From Kluyvera genomosp. 3 (GTDB lineage: Bacteria > Pseudomonadota > Gammaproteobacteria > Enterobacterales > Enterobacteriaceae): 64,000 bases of DNA. Location of the stretch: the NCBI GenBank assembly GCA_002211745.1, contig CP022114.1, positions 2,946,645 through 3,010,644 of the forward strand, read 5' to 3'. The translations under genes were made by a program, and so were the position numbers. Shown in pieces: positions 23,485 through 35,223 of the stretch; positions within the stretch are counted from its first letter, which is position 1; every line of letters begins with the position of its first letter. The notes under the pieces were generated by a model. It saw nothing but the letters and a program-made list of their open reading frames with translations. It made no database searches and was not told where the DNA came from.

Positions 23485-25659
23485 ATGTCTCACACTTCCA
23501 ATATCCGCTACGGCCGTCTGGCGCCGTCAATGCTGGCGATGGGCATCGCGCTCGCGTTGTCCCCAGGCTTAAGTTTTGCCGCCAGTGAAGATACGATTAT
23601 CGTTGATGGCACCAGCAATACTGGCAACGATAGCGAAACGCAGGACTACAGCGTGAAAACCACCACTGCCGGCACGAAGATGCAGATGGTCCAGCGCGAT
23701 ATTCCGCAGTCGATCACCATCGTCAGCGAGCAACGTATGCAGGATCAGCAGTTGCAAACGCTGGGCGACGTGATGAACAACACCATGGGCATTACCAGCA
23801 GCCAGGCCGATTCCGACCGTACCAGCTATTTCTCTCGCGGTTTTGAAATTGACAACTATATGGTCGATGGCATTCCAACTTATTTTGAATCCCGCTGGAA
23901 TCTGGGCGATGCCCTTTCCGATACCGCGCTGTTTGAACGAGTGGAAGTGGTTCGCGGCGCGAACGGCCTGATGACCGGCACCGGTAACCCTTCCGCCTCG
24001 ATCAACATGGTTCGCAAACACGCCACCAGCCAGACGTTTAAAGGCAATCTCTCTGCCGAATATGGCAGCTGGAATAAGCAGCGCTACGTTGCCGACCTGC
24101 AAAGCCCACTGACCGAAGACGGTAAAGTGCGTGCGCGTATCGTGGCCGGCTATCAGAACAACGACTCCTGGCTTGACCGCTACAATAACGACAAAACCTT
24201 CTTCTCCGGCATTCTCGATGCCGATCTGGGCGACACCACCGCGCTCTCCGTTGGCTATGAATATCAACGTATCGATATCAATAGCCCAACCTGGGCGGCC
24301 TGCCGCGCTGGAATACCGACGGCAGCACCAACCATTACGATCGCGCGCACAGCACTTCACCGGATTGGGCCTACAACGATAAAGACATTAATAAGGTCTT
24401 TATGACCCTGACGCAGCGTTTCGCCGATACCTGGCAGGCAACGCTGAACGCCACCCACTCCGAGGTGAAGTTCGACAGTAAAATGATGTACATCGACGCC
24501 TACGTCAATAAAGCCGACGGTACGTTAGTCGGCCCGTACGGCAGCTACGGCCCGGGCTATGACTATGTAGGGGAACGGGCTGGAACAGCGGCAAGCGTAA
24601 AGTAGACGCGCTGGATTTGTACGCCGACGGCAGCTATGACCTGTTCGGGCGCCAGCACAACCTGATGCTCGGCGGCAGCTATAGCAAGCAGAATAACCGC
24701 TACTACAGTTCCTGGGCCAACGTCTTCCCGGATGAGATTGGCAGCTTCTATAACTTCAACAGCGCCAGCTTCCCGCAAACCAGCTGGGATCCGCAAAGCC
24801 TGGCGCAGGACGATACTACGCGCATGAAGTCGCTGTACGCCGCCACCCGTATTTCGCTGGCCGACCCGCTGCACCTGATCGTCGGCGCGCGTTACACCAA
24901 CTGGAGCGTTAACACGCTGTCCTACACCATGGAGCAGAACCACACCACGCCGTACGCGGGCCTGGTGTATGACATCAACGAAAACTGGTCCACCTACGCC
25001 AGCTATACCTCTATCTTCCAGCCGCAAAACGACAAAGACAGTTCCGGTAAATACCTGAAGCCGATTACCGGCAACAACTACGAGGTGGGCCTGAAATCCG
25101 ACTGGATGGACAGCCGCCTGACCACCACCCTGTCCGTGTTCCGTATCGAGCAGGATAACCTGGGGCAGTCTACCGGCGTGCCGATTGCCGGCAGCAACGG
25201 CGAAATCGCCTACACCACCGTCGACGGCACCGTCAGCAAAGGCGTAGAGTTTGAAATTAACGGCGCGCTCACCGATAACTGGCAGATGACCTTCGGGCCA
25301 CCCGCTATGTTGCAGAAGACAATGAAGGCAACGCGGTGAACCCAAACCTGCCGCGCACCACCGTGAAGCTGTTCACTCGCTATCGTCTGCCGGTGATGCC
25401 GGAGCTGACCGTCGGCGGCGGCGTGAACTGGCAGAACCGCGTGTATAAAGACACTGTAACACCGTACGGCACTTTCCGTGCCGAGCAAGGCAGCTATGCG
25501 CTGGTGGATTTGTTCACCCGCTACCAGGTGACGAAAAACTTTGCCCTACAGGGCAATATCAACAACCTGTTTGATAAAACCTACGATACCAATATCGACG
25601 GTTCTATCGTTTACGGTGAGCCGCGTAACGTGAGTATTACTGCTAGCTATCAGTTCTGA
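23485..25659 (+). CDS. fhuE: TonB-dependent receptor FhuE for coprogen/rhodotorulate, three frameshifts
   Basis: Outer-membrane ferric hydroxamate receptor. A signal peptide precedes AASEDTIIVDGTSNTGN, in which DTIIVDG is a likely TonB box. The plug domain (about 50-190) includes RDIPQSITIVSEQRMQDQQL and VEVVRGANGLMTGTGNPSA; the rest is beta barrel, ending in the C-terminal Phe signature SITASYQF. Frames break near 24294, 24574 and 25297, each cured by one G; the repaired length is about 725 residues (E. coli 729). It directly follows mfd, whereas in E. coli about eleven genes lie between them. Confidence 0.94.
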
Positions 25660-25682
25660 TTTAATTGCCAGACAAAACCAAG

Positions 25683-25704
25683 GGAGCCATAAGGCTCCTT
25701 TTTT
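25683..25704 (+). terminator. fhuE terminator
   Basis: Stem GGAGCC / GGCTCC with loop ATAA, followed by six T. A textbook Rho-independent terminator 23 bases after the fhuE stop. Confidence 0.85.
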
Positions 25705-25803
25705 GTCTGCCTGGGCATCGCGTTCTCCGGCGCCTGAGCTACAGGTTTCAGGTAGCCCGTCCAGGCGAAGCGTCGCCGGGACCAGCCCCCATCCGTCAGA
25801 CGT

Positions 25804-25829
25804 AAAAAAGGCAGCCATTCGGCTGCCTT
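25804..25829 (-). terminator. ptsG terminator
   Basis: On the minus strand the 9-bp stem AAGGCAGCC / GGCTGCCTT with a 4-base loop is followed by a T run (AAAAAA on plus, 25804-25809). It ends the convergent ptsG transcript. Confidence 0.85.
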
Positions 25830-25860
25830 AGTCTCCCCAAATTTTCGACTTCGAAATAAC

Positions 25861-27293
25861 TTAGTTATTGCGAATATAGTCGTCCATCTCGGTTTTCAGG
25901 TTATCGGATTTGGTTCCGAAAATCGCCTGAACGCCGGAACCTGCGACTACCACACCCGCAGCGCCCAGTTTCTTCAGGCCAGCCTGATCCACTTTGGCGA
26001 CGTCGGCTACGCTCACGCGCAGACGGGTGATACAAGCGTCGAGGTTGGTGATGTTTTCTTTACCGCCGAAGGCTGCAATCAGCGCCGGAGCCATTTCACT
26101 GGTTGCGCCCGCTTTGGATTCTTCAGTGGTGTCTTCACGACCCGGCGTTTTCAGATCCAGTGCTTTAATCAGCACGCGGAAGATAACGTAGTACACGATC
26201 GCATAGCAGATACCGACAATCGGAACAGCCACAGCTTGCTGCTGTTACCGGACAGAACGATAAAGTCGATCAGACCGTGAGAGAAGGAAGTACCGTCACG
26301 CATACCCAGCAGGATACAGATCGGGAACGCCAGGCCAGCCAGAATCGCGTGGATAACGTACAGGATCGGCGCAACGAACATGAAGGAGAACTCGATCGGC
26401 TCGGTGATACCGGTCAGGAACGAGGTCAGCGCTGCGGAGATCATGATACCGCCCACTTTGGCGCGGTTTTCTGGTTTAGCAGAGTGCCAGATAGCGATAG
26501 CGGCTGCCGGCAGACCGTACATTTTGAACAGGAAGCCACCGGACAGTTTGCCCGCAGTCGGGTCGCCCGCCATGTAACGCGGGATATCGCCGTGGAAGAC
26601 CTGACCTGCTGCGTTGGTGTATTCGCCAATCTGCATCTGGAAAGGAACGTTCCAGATATGGTGCAGACCGAACGGCACCAGGCAACGCTCGATGAAGCCG
26701 TAGATACCGAACGCAACAACCGGGTTCTGGTAAGCAGCCCACTGAGAGAAGGTCTGAATAGCGGTACCGATTGGCGGCCAGATGAAGGACAGGATCACGC
26801 CAGTGAAGATAGCGGCCAGACCGGAGATAATCGGTACAAAGCGCTTGCCCGCGAAGAAGCCCAGATATTCTGGCAGCTTGATGCGGTAGAAGCGGTTGAA
26901 CATGTACGCAGCGATGGCACCGGAGATGATACCGCCGAGAACACCGGTATCAGCCAGGTGTTTAGCAGCAATTTCTTCAGCCGGTAAGTGCAGTACCAGC
27001 GGCGCAACCACAGCCATGGTTTTCACCATGATGCCATAAGCGACGACTGAGGCCAGTGCGGATACGCCATCGTTATTGGTGAAGCCTAACGCCACACCGA
27101 TAGCGAAGATAAGCGGCATGTTAGCAAAAACAGAACCGCCTGCTTCTGCCATAACATGAGAAACGACGGCTGGCAGCCAGCTGAAGTTTGCGGAACCGAC
27201 GCCCAGCAGGATACCTGCGATAGGCAGCACGGAAACCGGCAGCATCAGCGATTTACCGACCTTCTGCAGGTTAGCAAATGCATTCTTAAACAT
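25861..27293 (-). CDS. ptsG: Glucose PTS permease EIICB PtsG, one frameshift
   Basis: Imports and phosphorylates glucose to glucose-6-phosphate. The start at 27293 gives [20 protein letters not shown]; the frame extends upstream but the Shine-Dalgarno CAGGAGCACTC and homology fix the ATG. The membrane IIC domain (about 1-390) includes [15 protein letters not shown]; the IIB domain has the phosphorylated Cys in [15 protein letters not shown]. One C is missing near 26225 (KLWLFPIVG); repair gives 477 residues as in E. coli. In E. coli this ribosome-site region is the target of the small RNA SgrS, and the same bases are present here. Confidence 0.96.
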
Positions 27294-27392
27294 AATAAGG
27301 AGTGCTCCTGAGTTTTTTGTACTTTTATCTACGTTTTCACGCATCGGTGAGAGGGAGGAACTCACCTGGGACAGGACATCTAAGTGCCCTTT

Positions 27393-27417
27393 TTATTTAT
27401 TACACAGAGTAAAATAA
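27393..27417 (-). promoter_or_regulatory. Mlc operator of ptsG
   Basis: On the minus strand the sequence around ATTATTTTACTCTGTGTAAT matches the known E. coli ptsG Mlc site. Mlc represses ptsG when glucose is absent. Confidence 0.7.
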
Positions 27418-27431
27418 TTCCCTGTGATTTT

Positions 27432-27449
27432 GTTTGACGGCTATCACGT
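27432..27449 (-). promoter_or_regulatory. CRP site of ptsG
   Basis: On the minus strand ACGTGATAGCCGTCAAAC matches the E. coli ptsG CRP site (CGTGA, six bases, TCAAA). It lies just upstream of the Mlc operator. Confidence 0.7.
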
Positions 27450-27594
27450 TTCAAAGAGCTATGGCGCAAAAACTGAATCATCTTTACATAAAACGTGTCC
27501 GCATGTTGCAAGATTAACATTCACCGCCACTTTTACGGCGGTGAACTGTACTCGCTTTAACCATTAATTACGAGCATTAAAATAAGCTCTGAAA

Positions 27595-28389
27595 TCAGGC
27601 GGATTGCAGACGGGCGGGATCAATATGGAAGAGCGTCGAGAAGTTCTCGGTGGTCTGCTGCGCCAGCTGTTCAACGCTAACGCCTTTCAGTACCGCCATG
27701 TATTCAGCGACGTCACGCACCATCGCCGGCTGGTTCTCTTTACCGCGATGCGGCACCGGCGCCAGATAAGGCGAATCGGTCTCAACCAGCAGCCTGTCCA
27801 GCGGGACATAGCATGCGGCTTCGCGCAGTTGCTCCGCGTTACGGAAGGTCACAATCCCGGAAAACGAGATATAGAAACCCATATCCAACAGCTTTCCTGC
27901 CGTCTCCACGTCTTCAGTGAAACAGTGTAGTACACCGCCGCAATCCGTCACTTTTTCTTCCCGCAGGATTGCCAGCGTATCGGCGCGGGCATCGCGGGTA
28001 TGGACGATCACCGGCTTATTTAGCTCACGGCCAATCTGAATATGGTGACGGAACGACAGCTGCTGCTGCGGTTTGGTTTCTGGCGTATAGAAGTAATCAA
28101 GGCCGGTTTCGCCCATCGCCACCACGCCCTCTTCTGCCGCCAGACGGCGCAGCTCTTCAACATCGTACGGTTCATCCTGATTGAGCGGATGCACACCGCA
28201 GGAGAAGACCACTTCCGGGCGATTGCCCACCAGCTCACGCATACGATGATAGCCCGGCAGCGTCGTCGCCACCGCCAGGGCAAAACGTACGTCACGCGCG
28301 GCGGCTTTCGCCATCACGTCATCCACGTCTTTATGCAGGGATTGATAATCAAGGCCATCGAGATGGCAGTGCGAGTCGACTAAAAACAT
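27595..28389 (-). CDS. ycfH: TatD-family metal-dependent hydrolase YcfH
   Basis: 264-residue TIM-barrel hydrolase of the TatD DNase family, with unproven substrate. Metal ligands are visible in FLVDSHCHLDG (HxH), GETGLDYFY, PVIVHTRDAR, LHCFTED and LLVETDSPYLAP. The start at 28389 gives MFLVDSHCHLD; the upstream extension has no homology. It follows holB closely in the pabC-mltG-tmk-holB-ycfH operon. The frame is intact. Confidence 0.94.
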   Translation of the reverse strand: MFLVDSHCHLDGLDYQSLHKDVDDVMAKAAARDVRFALAVATTLPGYHRMRELVGNRPEVVFSCGVHPLNQDEPYDVEELRRLAAEEGVVAMGETGLDYFYTPETKPQQQLSFRHHIQIGRELNKPVIVHTRDARADTLAILREEKVTDCGGVLHCFTEDVETAGKLLDMGFYISFSGIVTFRNAEQLREAACYVPLDRLLVETDSPYLAPVPHRGKENQPAMVRDVAEYMAVLKGVSVEQLAQQTTENFSTLFHIDPARLQSA

Positions 28390-28399
28390 AATGTCTCTC

Positions 28400-29402
28400 T
28401 TAGAGGTGGGATACCGGCAGCACCGCACCAGGTTGCAGATATTGTTCCCAGCGCAGAAGGCGCTCGGTGAGAATAAGTTCGCGGTTCAGCCCCGTGACGC
28501 TTTGCAGCTGTTCACGACAGGTGCAAGCATCGGCGACAATCGCCTGCAGGCGCGCGGCAGAAAGCGTTTGCGCCAGCTGGGCGACCAGCTGCAGGCTATC
28601 GGCATTGGTCAGCCGCGTAATGCGCTGCTGATATTTGAGGGCATCGAGCAGCAATGACGACAGCCAGTGTAAACGCTGCACGACTGAATCATGGTTCAGC
28701 GAGGGCAAAAACGCCAGCCAGTCGCCGCTGTTGAGCGTCACGCCCAGCGCCTGACAAAATTTTTCGCGCGTGGCCCAAGTCTCTGGGCCAACAGCTCCAG
28801 CGCCGCGGCGGGCGCATGATCGGACAAACGCAGCGCCGTCAGCAGCGTATCGCGCGAGGCGCTGTTTTCTCGCTCCAGCCACGCCAGCGCGTACTGTTCG
28901 CTCGGCGGCGCCAGATGGAAAAATCGACAGCGGCTGCGCAGCGTTGCCAGCAGCCGCGCAGGCTCCTGACAAGCAAGGAAAAACCAGGTGTTTTTCGGCG
29001 GTTCTTCCAGCGTTTTCAGCAGCGCGTTGGCGGCAGCTTCGGTCAGCAGCGTGGCATCCGCTATCCACACCACCTTTGCGCCGCCCAGGCGAGAATGCTC
29101 ATACAGCTTTTCGCTCACCTCACGTACCGCGTCGATGCCTAACGTACTTTTGCCCTTCTCGGGCTGCAGCGCGTAGTAGTCAGGGTGCGTTCCCGCCTGC
29201 ATCAGCTGACAGCTATGGCACTGACCGCAGCTTTTATGGCCGTCCGGGTTCTGGCACATCAGAAAACGGGTGATGGCGTAGACCAGCGAGTCAGCCCCAT
29301 TCCGCTGCGCGCCTGAACCAGCAGCGCATGGTGACCACGTCCGGCCTGATAGCTCGTAACGAGCTGTTCAAACGGCGGGCGTAACCACGGATACCATTTC
29401 AT
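28400..29402 (-). CDS. holB: DNA polymerase III delta-prime subunit HolB, two frameshifts
   Basis: Stator of the clamp loader that places the beta clamp on DNA. The start [15 protein letters not shown] overlaps the tmk stop (ATGA). The zinc cysteines are in [15 protein letters not shown], and the AAA+ arginine-finger region is [17 protein letters not shown]. One G is missing near 29295 (after SGMG) and one near 28783 ([15 protein letters not shown] after repair). The restored length is 334 residues, identical to E. coli. It is essential in E. coli. Confidence 0.94.
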
Positions 29403-30040
29403 GCCTGCTGCTCCGCTACCCACCCGGTGACCGCGGCGCGAATATCACTCATCACTTTCTCCAGCGGTTGGGTCGCGTCAACGGTGATAATGCTGTCATC
29501 CGCCGCCGCCAGTTCAAGATAGCGCGCGCGGGTGCGGTTAAAGAAGTTCAGCGACTCTTGCTCAATGCGATCGAGATCGCCACGAGCGCGGGCGCGCTTG
29601 AGGCCCACTTCCGGCGTCACGTCGAGGTAAAGAGTCAGGTTCGGGCGGAAATCGCCCAGCACCGCGTCGCGCAGGGTCGCCAGCATCGTGCGATCGATAC
29701 CGCGGCCGCCGCCCTGGTAGGCCTGGGTGGAAAGGTCATGACGATCGCCAATCACCCACTGCCCGCTTGCCAGCGCCGGTTTGATCACCGTTTCAACCAG
29801 CTGCACGCGGGCGGCGTAGAACATCAGCACTTCCGCTTTATCGGTAATCACTTCGTCGCCGACCGATTTAATGTCCAGCACCAGGCTGCGCAGCTTTTCC
29901 GCCAGCACGGTGCCGCCCGGCTCGCGGGTAAACAGCAGGTCGTTCACGCCGAGGTCGCGCAGTGTTTCCACAACCACATCCCGCGCGGTGGTTTTGCCCG
30001 CCCCTTCCAGTCCTTCAATGACGATGTAATTACTGCGCAT
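29399..30040 (-). CDS. tmk: Thymidylate kinase Tmk
   Basis: Phosphorylates dTMP to dTDP. 213 residues. The P-loop GLEGAGKTT is near residue 9, the DR motif is in [20 protein letters not shown], and the lid follows [19 protein letters not shown]. It overlaps mltG at its 5' end by 11 bases and holB at its 3' end by 4. The frame is intact. Confidence 0.97.
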   Translation of the reverse strand: MRSNYIVIEGLEGAGKTTARDVVVETLRDLGVNDLLFTREPGGTVLAEKLRSLVLDIKSVGDEVITDKAEVLMFYAARVQLVETVIKPALASGQWVIGDRHDLSTQAYQGGGRGIDRTMLATLRDAVLGDFRPNLTLYLDVTPEVGLKRARARGDLDRIEQESLNFFNRTRARYLELAAADDSIITVDATQPLEKVMSDIRAAVTGWVAEQQA

Positions 30041-31050
30041 TTTTATCCTTTAGCACTTTCAGGTAACCCTGCACCGACCGGTTATGGTCTGCAAGATTGG
30101 TATTAAACGTATGCCCGCCTTTACCATCGGCCACAAAATACAGATATGGCGTTTTAGCCGGATGCGCGGCCGCATTCAGCGACGCTTCGCCCGGGCTGGC
30201 AATCGCCCCGGCGGCAGACCGGAAATGGTGTAGGTATTATACTCGGTAGGGGTCTCAAGATCCTTACGCGAAATCTTGCCGTCGTAGCTCTCCCCATCCC
30301 GTAGATGACCGTTGGGTCCGTCTGCAGGCGCATGCCGAGGCGTAATCGATTGATAAACACCGACGCCACGCGATCGCGCTCTTCCGGCACCGCGGTCTCT
30401 TTTTCAATAATAGAGGCCATGGTCACCAGCTGGTTTTTATCCTTGTACGGCAGATTGTCCATCCGTCCTTCCCAGACTTTATCTACCTGAGTCACCATTT
30501 TCTGATGCGCACGCTTGAGGATGGCCACATCGCTTGTATTGGCGGTATACATCCAGGTATCCGGCCAGAACCAGCCTTCAATCCACTCAGGATTATCCAG
30601 CGCCAACGCTTTGGCGACGGTGGCGTAGCTGTCATCGCTGAGCGTGTGCTTGATATAAGGCGCCTCGCGCAGTTGCTTCAGATAATCGCTCAGGCGCATC
30701 CCTTCTACGAAGCGCAGCGGGAACTGGGCTTCTTTGCCGCTTGCCAGCAGTTGCAGCATCTCACGGACGGTCATCTGTGGGGTAAAGCGATAGGTACCGG
30801 CCTTAAAATGCGAGAGTTCTGGCTCCAGGCGCAGCAGCCACTGGAAAACGCGCGGACGGTTTATCACCTTGTCGGCATACAGCTGGTCGCCCAGCGCCAG
30901 GCGTCCGGTCCCCGCTTTCAGGGTAAAGATGGTATCTTCTTTAATCAGCAGCGCGCTATCCGCCATCTGACGCACCTTCCACATACCGACGCCAGCGGCA
31001 ATGCCGAGAACAATCAATACCAACAGAACAAAGCGTAACAGTTTCATCAT
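30030..31050 (-). CDS. mltG: Endolytic murein transglycosylase MltG (YceG), two frameshifts
   Basis: Inner-membrane anchored enzyme that cuts nascent glycan strands and releases them from the membrane. A membrane anchor [20 protein letters not shown] is followed by a LysM-like region and the catalytic domain, where the Glu of [15 protein letters not shown] (near residue 218) is the expected acid. One G is missing near 30298 (YGMGESYDGK after repair) and one near 30212 (GLPPGAIASPG). The repaired length is 340 residues, as in E. coli. It starts one base after the pabC stop. Confidence 0.94.
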
Positions 31051-31051
31051 G

Positions 31052-31859
31052 CTAATCAGACGACTCACAAATTGGGGCTAAAAATTGGTAAAGCTCGCGG
31101 GCTGACCAGTGCAAATCCGCATAGCGTTGAACGGGGACTACCGGCATCAGCGCGTTGCAAATCAGCACTTCATCCGCCTGTTCCAGCGCCGACAGCGGCG
31201 CATTCACTTCGACCACGCGATAGGCCGTCGGTGCCAGTTGGGCGATAATAAATTGCCGCATAATACCGTTCACCCCGCCTGATCGAGGCGCGGGTATACA
31301 CATCGCGGCCGCAGCGCCAGAACAGATTGGCGGCACAGCATTCCGTAAGCCACCCATCGCTGTCAAGGACAAGGGCCTCATCGGCGTTTGTCTGCTCAAG
31401 ATGAGAACGAATCAGCACCTGTTCAAGGCGATTGAGGTGTTTAATGCCTGCAAGATAAGGATTGCGTCCCAGAGGAACAGGACTGAGCGCCAGCGTGATG
31501 CCCCGCCCCTTCCATTCGGCATAGTGCGCGGGTGCCGCGGCAGTCGAGACAATGCGCGTCGGCGAGTTGCAGCCGCCGGCACTATAGCCGCGTCCGCCTG
31601 GGCCGCGGCTAATGATCGCTTTCAGCACACCATCGAATTGCTGTCGTGCGAGCTGCTGCATTTCCTGCTCCAGCCTCGCCCACTCATCAAATGTCAAAGA
31701 CAGCCGCTGGCAGGCCTGTTTAAGCCGCCCGAGGTGGGCAGCAAGCATCTGGACGCGTCCATTCACCACGCGCGCGGTGGTAAAACACCCATCACCAAAC
31801 TGTGCGGCACGGTCATTCACCGCGAGGGTATGCTGCTCGACGCCATTAATTAAGAACAT
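31052..31859 (-). CDS. pabC: Aminodeoxychorismate lyase PabC, two frameshifts
   Basis: PLP enzyme that converts aminodeoxychorismate to p-aminobenzoate for folate synthesis. Fold-type IV features are visible: start [20 protein letters not shown], the PLP lysine in [20 protein letters not shown] (near residue 140) and the Glu of [22 protein letters not shown] is missing near 31300 and a G near 31280; repair gives [16 protein letters not shown] and 269 residues, as in E. coli. An IS200 lies directly upstream, between pabC and fabF. Confidence 0.93.
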
Positions 31860-31929
31860 AGCGGCTCCTTATCGATGGACGGGTAGTTTGGCAGGATGGA
31901 ACGTGTTGAACAAGCAGAGAAAGCTGAAT

Positions 31930-32632
31930 AAATATCCTCCGGCATAGCCGGAGGTTTTTCTTATGCGCCTATAAGGCTCTCTTACCAGCCGCGCCCTAAC
32001 AGGCGCATACGATCTGACATTTGCATCAGACTTCGTTACTTACCGCCCGTAAACGGGCTGCCCGCATAGGGAATCGATAACTGCTCCCCCATTTTATCCT
32101 CTTCAAGCTGGTGCTTTATGTAGTCCTGTATCTTCGCCGTGTTCTTACCCACCGTATCGACGTAGTACCCTCTGCACCAGAACTCCCTGTTCCTGTATTT
32201 GAATTTCAAATCCCCAAACTGCTCGTAAAGCATCAGACTGCTTTTCCCTTTCAGATATCCCATAAAACCGGACACGCTCATTTTGGGCGGGATTTCCACA
32301 AGCATATGGATATGATCTATGCAGCATTCAGCTTCCACAATCCGTACGTTTTTCCACTCACATAGCTTTCTCAAAATACTGCCTATTGCTCTACGTTTCT
32401 CTCCGTAGAACGCCTGTCTTCGGTATTTCGGCGCAAAAACTATGTGATATTTACAGTTCCATCGGGTGTGCGCTAAGCTCTTTTCGTCCCCATTGGGACC
32501 CCCTTTTGATTTCTTGTTGGACACTTGCAGTTGCCAGACCACAAGGTGTTTTAACAAATCAAAAGGGGTTTTAATAACTGGCTCAAAGCTGAAAGCTTTC
32601 CGGAACCCCCAGCCTAGCTGGGGGTTTTCTGT
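31930..32632 (-). mobile_element. IS200-family insertion sequence in the pabC-fabF gap
   Basis: An element of about 700 bases with the two IS200 end hairpins. One is CCTCCGGC/GCCGGAGG at 31936-31954, followed by five T. The other is AACCCCCAGC/GCTGGGGGTT at 32604-32626. Between them is a single Y1-type transposase gene. No target duplication is visible, as expected for this family. Exact ends are approximate because I could not align them to a reference. In IS200 the hairpin upstream of tnpA is known to shield the gene from read-through transcription, which matters here because fabF reads toward it. Confidence 0.85.
32036..32493 (-). CDS. tnpA: IS200 transposase TnpA (HUH, Y1), N-terminal frameshift
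   Basis: Small single-strand transposase that recognises end hairpins. The HUH histidines are in CCIDHIHMLVEIPPKMSV and the catalytic Tyr is in NTAKIQDYIKHQLEEDK near the C-terminus. The usual start is an ATG at 32493 followed by a G run; one G is missing there, which fuses the body to an unrelated upstream frame. With the G restored the protein is 152 residues, the normal IS200 length. Otherwise it appears complete. Confidence 0.9.
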
Positions 32633-32638
32633 GCACAA

Positions 32639-32662
32639 TAAAAAAGGCCGCCAGGCGGGCCT
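32639..32662 (-). terminator. fabF terminator
   Basis: On the minus strand a hairpin with arms AGGCC/GGCCT is followed by a run of T. It lies about 40 bases after fabF and immediately before the IS200. Confidence 0.65.
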
Positions 32663-32701
32663 ATATCAGCATAGTGACCGACAGCCATCAGGCCGTCTGG
32701 C

Positions 32702-33997
<1,296 letters not shown>

Positions 33998-34031
33998 TCA
34001 GGCGGTCGAATGACCGCCTGGAGATGTTCAC

Positions 34032-34268
34032 TTACGCCTGGTGACCGTTGATGTAATCAATGGCAGCCTGAACGGTGGTGATTTTCTCAGCTTCTTCGTC
34101 CGGAATCTCAGTATCAAACTCTTCTTCCAGAGCCATTACCAGCTCAACGGTGTCAAGAGAATCTGCGCCCAGGTCTTCAACGAAGGAAGCATTGTTGGTC
34201 ACTTCTTCCTGCTTAACGCCCAGCTGTTCGCCGATGATTTTCTTAACGCGTTCTTCGATAGTGCTCAT
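34032..34268 (-). CDS. acpP: Acyl carrier protein AcpP
   Basis: 78 residues, apparently identical to E. coli ACP. The phosphopantetheine Ser is in [20 protein letters not shown] (near residue 37). The start at 34268 gives [17 protein letters not shown]; the open frame extends 50 codons upstream without homology. It carries growing acyl chains for FabD, FabH, FabG and FabF, all encoded here. Confidence 0.98.
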
Positions 34269-34424
34269 ACTCTTAAATTTCCTATCAAAACTCGCTTTCG
34301 CGATGGTTTTCGTAGTGTATAAAATGTTGAAAAATTTGCAACTAAATCCCGGCAGGTCATACCACGATTTTACGCTATTTTGCGGGTTTTTGCCCTCATA
34401 ACGCAAATGATTTTGCACTAATCA

Positions 34425-34460
34425 TGCTCAGACATACGTAGATTGCCCGTTGTCTGAGCA
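34425..34460. repeat. Perfect 10-bp inverted repeat in the fabG-acpP gap
   Basis: TGCTCAGACA (34425-34434) and TGTCTGAGCA (34451-34460) form a perfect 10-bp stem with a 16-base loop, starting 17 bases after the fabG stop. No T run follows, so it is either an attenuator-like hairpin between fabG and the strongly expressed acpP or an mRNA 3' end protector. Confidence 0.6.
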
Positions 34461-34477
34461 CTTTGTGCAAAACACGA

Positions 34478-35212
34478 TCAGACCATGTACATCCCGCCGT
34501 TTACGTGCAACGTTTCACCAGTGATGTAACTTGCTTCGTCGGAGGCCAAAAATGCAACCGCACTGGCGATTTCATTTGGAGAGCCGAGGCGCCCCGCAGG
34601 AACTGCCGCCAGTGTACCCGCACGCTGCTCATCGGTCAGCGCACGCGTCATGTCCGTTTCAATAAAGCCCGGAGCAACAACGTTCACAGTAATTCCGCGT
34701 GACGCAACTTCACGCGCCAGTGATTTACTGAAGCCGATCAGACCTGCTTTCGCCGCAGCGTAGTTAGCCTGACCCGCATTTCCCATGGTACCAACCACAG
34801 AACCGATAGTGATGATACGCCCATGACGCTTTTTCATCATAGCGCGCATTACCGCTTTTGACAGACGGAAAACAGATGACAGGTTGGTTTCGAGGATATC
34901 GTTCCACTCGTCATCTTTCATGCGCATTAACAGGTTATCACGAGTAATCCCGGCATTATTGACCAGAATGTCGACTTCGCCAAATTCCGCGCGGATATTT
35001 CCCAGAACAGATTCAATAGATGCCGGGTCGGTCACATTCAACATCAGACCTTTACCATTGGCACCCAGATAGTCGCTGATCGCCTGCGCGCCGCTTTCGC
35101 TGGTCGCAGTGCCGATAACTTTTGCGCCGCGAGCGACGAGAGTTTCAGCGATTGCGCGGCCAATACCGCGGCTTGCACCTGTTACCAGGGCAATTTTTCC
35201 TTCAAAGCTCAT
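34478..35212 (-). CDS. fabG: 3-oxoacyl-[ACP] reductase FabG
   Basis: NADPH-dependent short-chain dehydrogenase that reduces 3-ketoacyl-ACP. 244 residues. The cofactor motif TGASRGIGRAIAETL is at the N-terminus, NNAGITRDNLL near residue 86, and the catalytic Ser/Tyr/Lys are in TIGSVVGTMGNAGQANYAAA and the next K. Start at 35212 (MSFEGKIALVTG) fits the family; the frame extends upstream. It lies 11 bases after the repaired fabD stop. The frame is intact. Confidence 0.97.
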   Translation of the reverse strand: MSFEGKIALVTGASRGIGRAIAETLVARGAKVIGTATSESGAQAISDYLGANGKGLMLNVTDPASIESVLGNIRAEFGEVDILVNNAGITRDNLLMRMKDDEWNDILETNLSSVFRLSKAVMRAMMKKRHGRIITIGSVVGTMGNAGQANYAAAKAGLIGFSKSLAREVASRGITVNVVAPGFIETDMTRALTDEQRAGTLAAVPAGRLGSPNEIASAVAFLASDEASYITGETLHVNGGMYMV

Positions 35213-35223
35213 GCTTTCCTCTT

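Noticed and set aside
29468-30106. A 212-codon plus-strand frame opposite tmk.
   Set aside because: Shadow of the intact tmk gene; no domain recognised.
32494-32638. A 48-codon N-terminal extension on the IS200 transposase.
   Set aside because: It arises because one G is missing at the real start; the extension runs into the IS200 end hairpin and has no counterpart in the family.
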